Shown here: positions 9,601 through 18,093 of the stretch, in pieces
Position numbering within the stretch: the first letter of the stretch is position 1
Layout of the letters: each line of letters opens with the position of its first letter
Assembly (NCBI GenBank): GCA_013099015.1
Contig: CP039998.1
Location: 813,856-877,855 of the forward strand
Direction: 5' to 3'
From: Candidatus Saccharibacteria bacterium oral taxon 488
GTDB lineage: Bacteria > Patescibacteriota > Saccharimonadia > Saccharimonadales > Saccharimonadaceae
DNA length: 64,000 nt
Notes under the pieces: generated by a model
Databases searched by the model: none
Seen by the model: the letters and a program-made list of their open reading frames with translations, nothing else
What the model was told of the DNA's origin: nothing
Position numbers and translations under genes: made by a program

Positions 9601-9758
9601 TTGATCGGCAAATATTCATACGCCTGCGCTTGCAATTGCCTGATTAACTCTCGCTCTAATTCCGCCTCGCTCTGATAACTCGTCGCCCGCTGGTATGGCG
9701 AGACATAGTCGCTGACGACGGTACTGTCGCTATTTTCAGCAATTACATCATACTTCAT
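6642..9758 (-). CDS. hsdR: Type I restriction enzyme, restriction/translocase subunit HsdR
   Basis: About 1038 aa, full length for HsdR. The N-terminal nuclease has Asp152 ... Glu166-x-Lys168 (HIELK); the SF2 motor has Walker A TTGSGKT (325-331) and the DECH box (IIFDECHRSQ), then helicase motifs (FTGTP, VVNMFLTGFDA, QAYSRTNR) and a helical C-terminus that docks on HsdM. Start taken at ATG 9758, which overlaps the hsdS stop as ATGA. It is the last gene of the hsd operon, followed by a terminator. It looks intact, so loss of activity, if any, would come from the frameshifted hsdS. Confidence 0.96.
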   Translation of the reverse strand: MKYDVIAENSDSTVVSDYVSPYQRATSYQSEAELERELIRQLQAQAYEYLPIKSETDLTENLRTQLEKLNDYTFTDAEWKRFFAERIANGNENIADKTFKIQEDSTQLLQRDNGEVINIRLLDKTNIHKNCLQVINQYEVSGVRDNRYDVTLLVNGLPLVHIELKRRGVPLKEAFNQINRYQRDSFWAGSGLFEYIQLFVISNGTHTKYYSNTTRWQHINEAGKSDSHRSKKTSNSFEFTSWWADANNRPITDLIDFTATFLSKHTLLNVLTKYCVFTSDKLLLVMRPYQIVATERILNRIQIATNYKKLGTIEAGGYVWHTTGSGKTLTSFKTAQLASRLDYIDKVLFVVDRKDLDYQTMKEYDKFQEGAANSNTSTRVLTRQLGDPNAKIIITTIQKLDTFIKHNQGHKAFDDHMVIIFDECHRSQFGDMHHAITKSFRNYHLFGFTGTPIFADNASSGGRVDLRTTEQAFGDKLHTYTIVDAITDKNVLPFRIDYIRTIREADEVDDQQKVRDIDRERALNAPERIRNVVQYIRDHFDQKTMRNAKYYAFTRLMNVHEVASAQNRVAVEEAKDKIRLSGFNSIFAVSSIETAKLYYNEFKRQQAELPEVKRLKIATIYSYGANDPDLEMDGMDDENSENTDGLDVSSRDFLEGVIRDYNATFGTNYDTSAERFQNYYKDVSLRMKNREIDLLIVVNMFLTGFDATTLNTLWVDKNLRMHGLIQAYSRTNRILNSIKTYGNIVTFRNLEKATNEALALFGDKDAKGIVLLRPFRDYYEGYEDAGKKMSGYVDLITELKNKFPVGEIIASEQEQKEFVKLYGAILRVKNILSSFDEFIGKEILSQRDVQDYHSMYIDLYNELRPKSDESKENINDDLVFEMELIKQVEINIDYILELIRQYHDSHLNNKEILVDIDKAVNSSMELRNKKDLIEQFIASLTVDSSVDGDWQEFVKSRKIKELDQIIDDEKLDKKATYTFVENAFRDGYIQSTGTGLSGILPPISRFSADGERSKKRETVLEKLRNFFDRFFDISSGKL

Positions 9759-10931
9759 TTTGAGCACTCCAACCCTTTGAATGTTAATAATTTATTGCGG
9801 TAATATTCATATTGCTTACGGCGGGCTTCAATCTCCGCTGGCAAACCGATGGAAATATCGTTGGTGAGTTTTTCAAATTTATCTAGGATCGAAACAATCC
9901 TTTCCTGCACCGCAAGCGTCGGTACAGGAATATTTATTTTTTTAACATTCGGCACTGTTAGCTGAGGGATACTTCCCCCGCTGTGACCAATTTCAGTAAT
10001 ATCAAGAGCATAGTTTAAAAATTTTATAGTAATTATCTTTGTGTTTGGTATTAGAGTAATCAACCGTACAATTGGCGTGAATTTCTCACCGCGAACCGCA
10101 TGATAACCAATAGTACCCCGGGCTGAAATTGTAACAGCCTTTTTATCAATTTTATACGAGTCTGAATATCCATATAAGGCATTCTGTTCTGTTCCATTTG
10201 AATATATTGGGTATGGAAATTCTTTTGTAGGCTGAGCATTTCCCTTCATATAATTATTTGGCAAATCCCCCCCTGCAGATACAGACTCACAAACCGACTC
10301 CAGTGTTTTCCACTGTACCCCACTGGTGTTTTCATCGAAAGTCATGAGGTTATTGCGATAGTATTCATACTGCTTATTTCTCGCTTCTAGCTCTGTAAAC
10401 GAGTCTAGCACCCGCACAATCTCTTTTTGAACCTCAAGAGGCGGAACAGGGATTTTTATCTTTGCAATACCTTTCGGCGAGAGATGAGATACCGTTGTTC
10501 CAGTGCGTTCACGCATTTTCAGAGGCTCAAACCATTGACTATTCAGCAAATGTACTAAATAGCCGGGCTCCTGGTCGTGCTTTAGAGCAATAGCATCACC
10601 GCCTAAATATATACTCTCGTCCATCAATATCGCAGAAGCCTTGCCAATTTGTGCTTCTTTAGTGGTGCTGGTTATCGGCATAATAATATCGCCTCGGACG
10701 ACCTCTGTACCTTTAATAGCAGTTTTGTAGTCAGCACGAGAAACGACGTCAACAATATAGTTGCCATATGTAGTGTATAGCTTCACCATATAGAATAATT
10801 GGCGCATTGCCAGTACCAATTGCCGCCTTAGAAAGCGACTTACCTCTACAGAACTTAGCAACCTTGCCCAATTCTTGAAACCTTACCCCTTCTGGGCACA
10901 ACTCTTTAATCAAATCGTCAATTTTGCTCAT
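9755..10931 (-). pseudogene. hsdS: HsdS specificity subunit with +1 frameshift after residue ~51
   Basis: The true N-terminus begins at ATG 10931 (MSKIDDLIKELCPEGVRF, typical for HsdS) and runs in frame to ...PIILYGE. One extra base then shifts the frame: the rest of TRD1, starting LYTTYGNYIVD, continues in the next frame to 9755. The join is at about 10778-10784, where GGT-GAA-g-CTA-TAC would restore the conserved YGELYTTYG. Left unrepaired, frame 1 stops at 10749 after 60 aa. The rest shows two target-recognition domains and two near-identical conserved repeats (RKQYEYYRNKLLTF and NKQYEYYRNNLMTF). No homopolymer lies at the join. The gene overlaps hsdR and the upstream ATPase by ATGA. It may be a pseudogene, a phase-off state or a sequencing error. 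Confidence 0.85.
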
Positions 10932-13198
10932 AACTCTCCTAGGGGATTAGTTCTGTGATATATGTCATTAAACATCTTTTTCATCTCCCACGTGCCGACA
11001 TCAACCAAAGGTTCGTACATAAATGAGTTAATATGTATAGTACCATCAACAATGACCGCAGCTTTATTAAATATTTTTGATAAAGTTTGCTTATTTGGAT
11101 CCGAGCAGTTGTTACTATAAAGTATCAGTAGCTTACGAGTTAGATCACGCTCTTTGCTTACAGCATTCCTGTAATCTTCTTCTGATATCTTACTGATAAT
11201 ATATCGCTCTATGCACAAGCGCGTACCAATAGCCAGCACTAGATTATCTTTTAGACTAAAACCATCGGATGTGTCAGCTGCTACTTCTTTAGCATGCAGA
11301 ATAATAGACTCATGGATATTTAAAGACTCATCGAATGGCGTGCCAGTAACTGATATTATGAGCTGTAGGCATTGCTGAATATCTCCTACGGTCACATCAC
11401 TACTAATGGTATGAAGAGCCTTGGTCAATTCTTTATAGTCGTCGTGAGTTTTGTCATACTGAAACTCAACAATATTTCTAGCAAATGGTATCATTGTCAC
11501 CCAGGCAGACTTGTATGTGGCGGCATCTTTTTTATAATTTCCAAATACACGAGGATCAAACATTTCTTCAGCACTAAGGTTATTATTCTCATCTGAAATA
11601 ACTATTCTAAACTGCTCCTCGTTTTTCGGATATAACTTTTCATACACAAGCCTGAAAAAATCAAAATTATGAGTTAGTGAAATAATATATAAGTGACTGT
11701 TTTGAGATGCCAGTTCCTGTAGATATTCAAAAAATGCATATTTGTTTCTGTAGTCAAAAGATTCTACGACGTCATCCAGAACTAGCAGAGTATCTACACC
11801 GTCCTTGAGCTTCTTTTTTACATCAAAAATTATATTTAACAAATAAAGTGCCTTACGCTCGCCATTACTTAAAACCCTGCCAAGCATACTTAATTGACCT
11901 GAGTTATCTGGACGCTCCCTGTATGGCATATTAGGATTGCGTGGATTTCTAAACTTAAACTCAAAGATTGGCGGCACCAAGTCCTCTACTATCGTATCCT
12001 TTTTATTTGCAATATTTATCCTATACGGTAGTGAACTAAACCGATCATTAAAAATATCAATGACATCCTTCCACTCTGTATCAGCTTTATCTGCCTTTTC
12101 CAAGGCCTCTTCAATCTTTGATTTAGAATCATCATGAACTTTCAGTAGATTCTCAATCTCTTCAATACACCCGCTTAAATAACCAAACCACATATTTTTG
12201 TAAAATCGATCCTCATCACCCATAAATAGCAATATGTCTCTGCGTGATTTATCCTCAATAATTCGTCGGGCTTCGCCGTTTGTGCCAACTGAAAAATCTG
12301 CTATAAGTTGGTTGAGCGCATCTCTAAGATTGGGATATTTTTCAATGATCCGATCAAGATCTGTTTTGAGATAATTTTCTAACTCTTCTTTACTGTTTAT
12401 ATTCTTTGTCGCTCTATCTTCATTGTCTCTTAATACAACTTCATGTTTTGCATTAAAATACTTTGATTTTTCAAGCGCTTTTATTAATTTACTAGCACTA
12501 CTTGAATCAAACCCTTCCCTAAAATACGTAGGAGAGGAGCGCATTTCATCGTAAGCTTTTACCAATCTACCAAAAGTCCCGCGATATTTTTCCTTGGTTA
12601 TAAATTTCCTAAAATTATCGCTGTTAAATACATTTAAGGGTATGTCACAAAACTGTATTTTACCTTGCTTGATTTCAGGAATATTTGCCCTTAATAGTGT
12701 AATGACCGCAGGTAACGTAACACTATTCACCTGCTCTTTACTAACAAATCTACGGTAATAGTCTTCAATGATGGCTTCACTATCGTCGCCTTTCGTTTTT
12801 GTTACCTCTGAGATTTTGGATTTTAGTTTACCAAACGCTTCAATAACATCTTTCGAAGCCTTAGCATAAACATCCTTAGCTTCCTGATTGGCGACAAGAT
12901 GCGTAGCGCTTTCAGACAGATACACCCGTCCATCGTAACTCGGATATGAAAGTATGTTTTCTCTTTTTATTCCCGAAACAACACAGCTACCAGGTATTTG
13001 ATAGATCTCATCAGCAACCGCCTCTTCTTTACTATAATTAGAGAGTGTCTTCGCAAATGATGATTTCATAGTACCATTTTGAGCATATAAACCATAGAAA
13101 TGACAATAATTTCCGTTCTTGCCATCTTCATAAACAAAGTCATGATTAAAATCAACAATACCATAACCATTTTTTATTTCTATTTGAATACTTTTCAT
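10928..13198 (-). CDS. ABC/SMC-like ATPase embedded in the hsd operon
   Basis: 756 aa. Residues 35-50 hold a variant P-loop (GLYAQNGTMKSS, Lys45). After a long helical insertion come an ABC signature-like LSNGERKA (443-450), Walker B TLLVLDDVVESFD (470-482) and an H-loop-like SLTHNFDF (507-514). A ~240-residue helical C-terminal part is not recognised. The arrangement resembles ATPases of the PrrC/RloC/AAA_13 type, some of which are anticodon nucleases carried within hsd loci, but no PrrC nuclease triad is evident here. It overlaps the NYN nuclease gene upstream and hsdS downstream by 4 nt each, so all three are translationally coupled. Role in defence is inferred from position. Confidence 0.85.
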   Translation of the reverse strand: MKSIQIEIKNGYGIVDFNHDFVYEDGKNGNYCHFYGLYAQNGTMKSSFAKTLSNYSKEEAVADEIYQIPGSCVVSGIKRENILSYPSYDGRVYLSESATHLVANQEAKDVYAKASKDVIEAFGKLKSKISEVTKTKGDDSEAIIEDYYRRFVSKEQVNSVTLPAVITLLRANIPEIKQGKIQFCDIPLNVFNSDNFRKFITKEKYRGTFGRLVKAYDEMRSSPTYFREGFDSSSASKLIKALEKSKYFNAKHEVVLRDNEDRATKNINSKEELENYLKTDLDRIIEKYPNLRDALNQLIADFSVGTNGEARRIIEDKSRRDILLFMGDEDRFYKNMWFGYLSGCIEEIENLLKVHDDSKSKIEEALEKADKADTEWKDVIDIFNDRFSSLPYRINIANKKDTIVEDLVPPIFEFKFRNPRNPNMPYRERPDNSGQLSMLGRVLSNGERKALYLLNIIFDVKKKLKDGVDTLLVLDDVVESFDYRNKYAFFEYLQELASQNSHLYIISLTHNFDFFRLVYEKLYPKNEEQFRIVISDENNNLSAEEMFDPRVFGNYKKDAATYKSAWVTMIPFARNIVEFQYDKTHDDYKELTKALHTISSDVTVGDIQQCLQLIISVTGTPFDESLNIHESIILHAKEVAADTSDGFSLKDNLVLAIGTRLCIERYIISKISEEDYRNAVSKERDLTRKLLILYSNNCSDPNKQTLSKIFNKAAVIVDGTIHINSFMYEPLVDVGTWEMKKMFNDIYHRTNPLGEL

Positions 13199-13833
13199 GC
13201 CGATTCTTTCTGAAAATAGCTCATGACTTTCTGTGGTGTAATGGTAATAGTCTCATCTGTTGCCGCAGCAACTGCACGATTGATGCTATCCGAAAAACAA
13301 ATATAGGTTGTTTTACGTTTATGTTTCCTAATTTTATCATAGCTTGGACAGAGGTCGGCGTCAGAGCTAACAGACACAATATCTACATTCTTCGTTTTAT
13401 ATGCTATTTCGAGCATATCTAAAGCCATACGGACATCAACACCCTTCTCCTGCAAAATCTCTTGGGGTTTGTGGCAGTGGTTGCATTCCTTACCCTCCTT
13501 CACCTTCAAATTACCAGCTTTGATATAATTAATATTTTGCTGCTTCAACATTGCAACCCAACGACGTGAATTTTCCTTGATTTTATTCACCCGCCCTTGA
13601 ATCCTTGTGGATGGAGTATAGCCCCTTGGCATCTTAATTTCTGATGCATAGTAATTGATTTCAACGCCGTTAATCCCTAAAACATCCTCGATTAAACCGC
13701 GTACGTCTAGTGAAAAGTTTATGTTTTTATCTTCGATAGCATCCTGATTACATAACAATTCAACTACCCTTTGGCGAAAATTTTCACCATCTATAAATAC
13801 TTTCTTTTGATTACTACGTAGATTTCTAGACAT
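13195..13833 (-). CDS. NYN-domain (LabA/DUF88-like) ribonuclease
   Basis: 212 aa. NYN/PIN-like core: first acidic residue in FIDGEN (Asp15, Asn18), EKGVDVRMALDM (Asp133, Asp139) and SSDADL (Asp158, Asp160), followed by the final strand and the Asn/Ala-rich end. These positions match the metal-binding acidic residues of NYN nucleases, which usually cut RNA. An inserted ECNHCHK (Cys117, Cys120) lies before the second motif. GGAGG stands 5 nt before ATG 13833; the end overlaps the ATPase gene by ATGA. Lying inside an hsd operon and coupled to an ATPase, it is a good candidate for the toxic effector of a back-up defence (inference). Confidence 0.88.
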   Translation of the reverse strand: MSRNLRSNQKKVFIDGENFRQRVVELLCNQDAIEDKNINFSLDVRGLIEDVLGINGVEINYYASEIKMPRGYTPSTRIQGRVNKIKENSRRWVAMLKQQNINYIKAGNLKVKEGKECNHCHKPQEILQEKGVDVRMALDMLEIAYKTKNVDIVSVSSDADLCPSYDKIRKHKRKTTYICFSDSINRAVAAATDETITITPQKVMSYFQKESA

Positions 13834-14353
13834 TATGTCCCTCCGCTATAACAAAAAGCCCCGCTGAGGAAAATCCAACACGGGGTGATGCACTTATTAT
13901 ACTAACAAACGTGTATACAAATGTCAATACGAACATATTGATTACACGATCTAGAACTATTATAAAATCGCTCAAAAACTTGAGGCTTTTAATGATATAT
14001 TCCCGCAAACGATCGGTCGCCCAGATGCGAAACTTCGTAGCGATGCTTGACCTGATGCGGTAGCCAAGCGAGATGATCATGTCGAGGTTATAGTATTCTA
14101 ATTCACGCTCTACCTGACGATCACCCTCAGTTCGAACTGTTCGGAATTTCCGAACAGTTGCTGCAGGATCAAGTTCGCCCTCGTCAAAAATATTTTTTAT
14201 ATGCTCACTAACATTCGCTTTACTTGACTGATACAAATCAACCAGCTGCGCTTGCGTCAGCCAAACCGTCTCGTCCTGAAACCGGACATCAACTTGCGGT
14301 TTACCGTTATCGTCAACGTAGACAATGACATTGCCGTTATCTCGCATCATCAT
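13826..14353 (-). pseudogene. Truncated RhuM-family gene
   Basis: About 175 aa. Residues 1-~125 match the N-terminal part of RhuM (virulence RhuM family, often found in hsd loci): QDETVWLTQAQLVDLYQSSKANVSEHIKNIF, then DMIISLGYRIRSSIATKFRIWATDRLREYIIK. RhuM proteins normally continue for about 200 more residues, but here the sequence turns into unrelated low-conservation residues that read through a terminator-like hairpin and stop at 13826. One of three tandem ATGs (14353-14347) overlaps the hsdM end, with AAAGAGA upstream. The gene is probably a remnant left where the NYN-ATPase pair was inserted. Confidence 0.8.
13853..13885 (-). terminator. Terminator-like hairpin between hsdM-rhuM and the NYN gene
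   Basis: Minus strand CCCCG (13881-13885) ... CGGGG (13859-13863) with an 18-nt loop followed by CTTTTT. It could reduce read-through into the NYN and ATPase genes. A TATAAT (13896-13901) with TTGACA (13922-13927) but a 20-nt spacer lies just upstream and may be a weak internal promoter. Confidence 0.5.
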
Positions 14354-15923
14354 TATCTCTTTCAAGGTCCGCAACTATCGCATCGATCTCTGTGCGCAAC
14401 TCCGACTGGCGAGCTACGATCTTTGCAATGTCAGCATTGAGCTCAGTAATATTAATCACTTCTTGTGTATCTTCTGCCTCAACATACGAACTCACTGATA
14501 GATTATAGTCATTGGCGGCGACATCTTCATAAGCAGCAACTTTCGCAAAGTAGTCGATATTTTGCCGATTCGTAAAACTATCCAATATTTTTTGCCTGTT
14601 TTCCTCGCTCAGCTTATTCTTATTGCCTTTTCGCACAAACTCAGCACTAGCATCGATAAACAATACGTCATTTGTCACCCGGCTCTTTTTCAAAACAAGG
14701 ATACAAGTGCTAATCGTCGTACCGAAGAACAGGTCTGGTGGCAGTTGGATAACGGCATCAACATAATTACTCTCTACCAAATATTTACGGATTTTTGCCT
14801 CAGCACCGCCGCGATATAGTGCGCCAGGAAACTCAACAATCGCTGCCGTACCGCTCTCGCTGAGCCAGCTCAACATATGCATCGTGAATGCCAAATCAGC
14901 TTTACTGCGCGGCGCCAACACTCCAGCTGGGCTAAAGCGAGGATCGTTGATGAGCGTCGGATTACTGTCGCCGTCCCATTTGATACTATATGGCGGATTC
15001 GAGACAATCGCATCAAACGGCTCGTCATCCCAGTGTTTCGGATCTTTCAGCGTATCACCATGCGCAATATTAAACTTTTCATAATTAATGTCATGCAGGA
15101 ACATGTTGATACGGCAAAGATTATACGTAGTAATGTTAATCTCTTGCCCGTAAAAGCCTTGCCTGACATTATCCTTACCCAGAACTTTCGCAAACTTTAG
15201 CAGTAGCGAACCGGAGCCTGCTGCCGGGTCATACACTTTATTCACCGATGTCTTGCCGACAACAGTAATTTTTGCCAAAAGTTCACTCACTTCTTGCGGC
15301 GTAAAGAACTCACCACCAGATTTACCAGCATTATCAGCATACATGGTCATCAGATACTCGTATGCGTCGCCAAAAGCGTCAATCGTATTATCCTCAAACT
15401 TACCAAGCTCTAATTCACCGATGGCGTTCATCAATTTCACCAATCGCTCATTGCGCCTGGTGACGGTCGGACCAAGTTTATTGCTATTGACGTCCAAGTC
15501 GTCAAACAACCCGCGAAAATCATCCTCACTATCAAAACCTTTAGCTGATTGCTCAATGTTACGGAATATTTTACTGAGCGTCTCGTTCAAATTTTCGTCA
15601 TTTTTGGCGCGCTTACGGACATTTTCAAACAGTTCGCTTGGTAAAATATAAAATCCTTTGTCGTTTACCGTATCCTCACGACCAAACTCCGCCTGATCAT
15701 CGCTCAGTTCAGCATAATTAAAATCAGCCACGCCAGTTTTGCGCTCTTCGGCATTTATATAATTAGCTAAATTCTCCGATATAAACCGATAGAATAAGAA
15801 ACCTAGCACATACGCCTTAAAGTCCCAACCATCGACCGATCCGCGTAATTCGTTAGCAATTTTCCAAATAGTATTGTGAAGCTTAGTACGTTCTTGTTCT
15901 TTAAAATTATCCCCCGATGTCAT
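14337..15923 (-). CDS. hsdM: Type I DNA methyltransferase subunit HsdM
   Basis: 528 aa, full length. N-terminal helical HsdM_N domain (1-140); N6-adenine methyltransferase with SAM motif DPAAGSGS (232-239) and catalytic NPPY (309-312); C-terminal helices that contact HsdS. It is first gene of the operon hsdM-rhuM'-NYN-ATPase-hsdS-hsdR, with TATAAT ending 6 nt before ATG 15923, so a leaderless message is likely. The gene appears intact, but its activity depends on HsdS, which is frameshifted here. Confidence 0.97.
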   Translation of the reverse strand: MTSGDNFKEQERTKLHNTIWKIANELRGSVDGWDFKAYVLGFLFYRFISENLANYINAEERKTGVADFNYAELSDDQAEFGREDTVNDKGFYILPSELFENVRKRAKNDENLNETLSKIFRNIEQSAKGFDSEDDFRGLFDDLDVNSNKLGPTVTRRNERLVKLMNAIGELELGKFEDNTIDAFGDAYEYLMTMYADNAGKSGGEFFTPQEVSELLAKITVVGKTSVNKVYDPAAGSGSLLLKFAKVLGKDNVRQGFYGQEINITTYNLCRINMFLHDINYEKFNIAHGDTLKDPKHWDDEPFDAIVSNPPYSIKWDGDSNPTLINDPRFSPAGVLAPRSKADLAFTMHMLSWLSESGTAAIVEFPGALYRGGAEAKIRKYLVESNYVDAVIQLPPDLFFGTTISTCILVLKKSRVTNDVLFIDASAEFVRKGNKNKLSEENRQKILDSFTNRQNIDYFAKVAAYEDVAANDYNLSVSSYVEAEDTQEVINITELNADIAKIVARQSELRTEIDAIVADLERDNDDAR

Positions 15924-15929
15924 GGGAAT

Positions 15930-15935
15930 ATTATA
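15930..15935 (-). promoter_or_regulatory. -10 box of the hsd operon
   Basis: TATAAT on the minus strand, 6 nt before ATG 15923; no clear -35. Confidence 0.5.
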
Positions 15936-15967
15936 CTATGCTTGATAGAGGTTTTATATCAATAAAA

Positions 15968-16615
15968 TCAAATTATGCTTTGAAAATGATCTTTCGTGAT
16001 AATTATATGATCAACCAAACTAATCCCCAACAATTCACCTGCCTGCCGCAAACGGTTTGTTACTTCTCTATCAGCCTGACTGGCCTCCAAGCTCCCGCTC
16101 GGATGATTATGCGCCACGATGATGCTGGCGGCGCGGTCGGCGATGGCGTCGGCGAAGACCTCGCGCGGGTGCACCAGGCTGGCGGTCAGCGTGCCGATGG
16201 TCACCACCCGCTTGGCAATCAGGCGATTCGCACCGTCCAGCGTCAAGCAGACAAAGTATTCCTGCTTTTTGTTGCGAATGTCGGCCAGTAGCTCGACGGC
16301 CTTTTCTGGGCTGTCAATAATTGGCTGGTCGCTGTCCAGCAAATACCGTCGCGCCAGCTCCAAGCTCGCCAGAATCACCGGGATTTTCGCTTCGCCCAAG
16401 CCAACCACGCTGCGTAGATCATCGTACGAAACATCACCGCCTTTTTGACGCAAAATTTTCAGCACCTCGCGCGCAATTTTACCAACATCCGCCTGCTTAT
16501 TGCCGCTACCAATAATCGCCATCAACAATTCCAAGTCGCTCAGCCGCGCCGTACCGTAACGCGCTAGTTTCTCACGGGGACGGTCGTTGGGATGACGATC
16601 CTGTACTTTCATCAT
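15968..16615 (-). CDS. radC: RadC-family JAMM/MPN protein
   Basis: 215 aa. N-terminal helix-hairpin-helix part (LARYGTARLSDLELLMAIIGSG; VVGLGEAKIPVI) and the C-terminal MPN core with the metal motif EVFADA ... HNHPSG ... D (the H-x-H-P-S-G-x7-D signature is complete). The function of RadC is unsettled despite the name; it is common on mobile and defence islands. Tandem ATGs at 16615/16612; a small ORF overlaps the first one. It lies immediately upstream of the hsdM promoter, on the same strand. Confidence 0.95.
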   Translation of the reverse strand: MMKVQDRHPNDRPREKLARYGTARLSDLELLMAIIGSGNKQADVGKIAREVLKILRQKGGDVSYDDLRSVVGLGEAKIPVILASLELARRYLLDSDQPIIDSPEKAVELLADIRNKKQEYFVCLTLDGANRLIAKRVVTIGTLTASLVHPREVFADAIADRAASIIVAHNHPSGSLEASQADREVTNRLRQAGELLGISLVDHIIITKDHFQSII

Positions 16616-16821
16616 ATATCCCGTGCTTTTATTATCCTCACTATACCAACCATATATAGAAATAGTTGCTCATAACATACCTGATGAGCACGCACGATTT
16701 TCCACCACGATCGTCCGTAACATAAACTTATCGTCTGAATTATCTGGTCATAAGCACAACAACTCACAATACGCTCTTCAAATGCCTCTTTAGCTATCAA
16801 CAGCAGCGAGTTGACTTTCAT
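16612..16821 (-). CDS. Possible small protein upstream of radC
   Basis: 69 aa, family not recognised, with no obvious domain. The only support is the stop/start overlap with radC (ATGA at 16612-16615), which suggests translational coupling. No clear Shine-Dalgarno precedes ATG 16821. It may be a chance ORF. Confidence 0.3.
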   Translation of the reverse strand: MKVNSLLLIAKEAFEERIVSCCAYDQIIQTISLCYGRSWWKIVRAHQVCYEQLFLYMVGIVRIIKARDI

Positions 16822-17127
16822 ATACTTATTGTAACAGACTAGACTAAAAGAGCAGCGACATTTAGCACAACAAATTAGATGGCTTCGTTGTTACCTATTC
16901 ACTATATAATAGTAATATGACATAGCCATTTAGATTTTATATATCATAACTCACAAGCAAAATTGCAATTTACACTTAATCTTCTCATACACTCCAGACA
17001 AATCCATACCGATACTACAGCGTATTTCGCAGAATCATACTATCACTAACAGTTCATCATTTTGTTCTTTGAATAAAATATAAACAACCTAATGTCCACA
17101 AAACCTTAAAATTTCACATCAATCATG
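16822..17127. other. AT-rich intergenic region, no gene found
   Basis: About 306 nt between the small ORF and the 17128 gene. It has scattered A/T-rich promoter-like words such as CTATATAATAG near 16903-16912. I see no ORF, RNA gene or clear hairpin. Confidence 0.5.
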
Positions 17128-18057
17128 CTATTCTAGTCTCTCAAGCCTATCTCTATTCTTTGTCTTTCTGGTACGAAAATTCCTAGAATCTAACAATATC
17201 TCATTACCACGCTTATCAAGCCAAACCTCTAGGTAGGATCGTATATTGAGTATACTCTCAACGATATTCTCATTCACAGCCGCACTTCCCATCATAGGAG
17301 TTGTAAGTGATACTTTATATTTACCGTGTTTTATGTCATTAAATCCAATAACCATCGCCGTGTTTTCGATTTTCATTTTTCGCATCAACAAAAACCTTTC
17401 CTCAAATTTTGTACTTGGATCAATATTTCTGCCTTGAATAGTAAATAGCTTAGCGTCCTCTTTGTCGGCAACCCTAAAGAACTTTGGATCGGTAAGATAG
17501 TCTAAGTTTCTGAGTTCTCTGACTATTTTCACAAATATATTTCTCTCTTCAACAGACAGATTATCATAGATTAATTCACTTGCTATCATGTCCATAAATC
17601 GGTCTTCTATACACCCCCAGTCCGTAGCAAGATAAAAAACCAGCGGATGATAATCCTGAAGGGATTTCATCGCTTTACTCTTCGTAATCTTTAATAGCTC
17701 GCATACTCGAGACGTATTTGCATCTTCCTTCATAATCAGAGGAGCAAGACTCTTTAATAAAGTAACGATTTCACGATCTACATTCATCTTTACATATTCA
17801 GATATATCCTTATTGCGAGAATGATCAATTTTATTTTTTACCACCTCATAAGAATAGAGAATTATAGGTATCGATAGGAGGCTTGCACTCAAATCTAACA
17901 GTAAATCAGATAGCTTCTTAAGCACTATAACGTCATCCATCATAAAAGAGGTCAAAAATAATACTACACCCAACGCGACCGCCAATATATACGGAATGTT
18001 TGCCGATACTTTTACCAACCACCTTACGATATTTTTTATCATTTCTTTCATGTTCAT
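17128..18057 (-). CDS. Unknown protein with two N-terminal membrane helices
   Basis: 309 aa, family not recognised. Two hydrophobic helices (about 19-40 and 52-72) are followed by a soluble, mainly helical domain of ~230 residues and a basic tail (RTRKTKNRDRLERLE). TATATT ends 6 nt before ATG 18057, so it probably has its own promoter. It is AT-rich like the genes at 1-2.6 kb and has the same general plan (membrane helices plus cytosolic domain) as the 1646 gene, but I see no sequence similarity between them. Confidence 0.7.
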   Translation of the reverse strand: MNMKEMIKNIVRWLVKVSANIPYILAVALGVVLFLTSFMMDDVIVLKKLSDLLLDLSASLLSIPIILYSYEVVKNKIDHSRNKDISEYVKMNVDREIVTLLKSLAPLIMKEDANTSRVCELLKITKSKAMKSLQDYHPLVFYLATDWGCIEDRFMDMIASELIYDNLSVEERNIFVKIVRELRNLDYLTDPKFFRVADKEDAKLFTIQGRNIDPSTKFEERFLLMRKMKIENTAMVIGFNDIKHGKYKVSLTTPMMGSAAVNENIVESILNIRSYLEVWLDKRGNEILLDSRNFRTRKTKNRDRLERLE

Positions 18058-18063
18058 ATTTAT

Positions 18064-18069
18064 AATATA
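18064..18069 (-). promoter_or_regulatory. -10 box (TATATT) of the 18057 gene
   Basis: Ends 6 nt before ATG 18057 on the minus strand; leaderless arrangement. Confidence 0.4.
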
Positions 18070-18093
18070 AATCTTGTTGGTATACTACGACAT

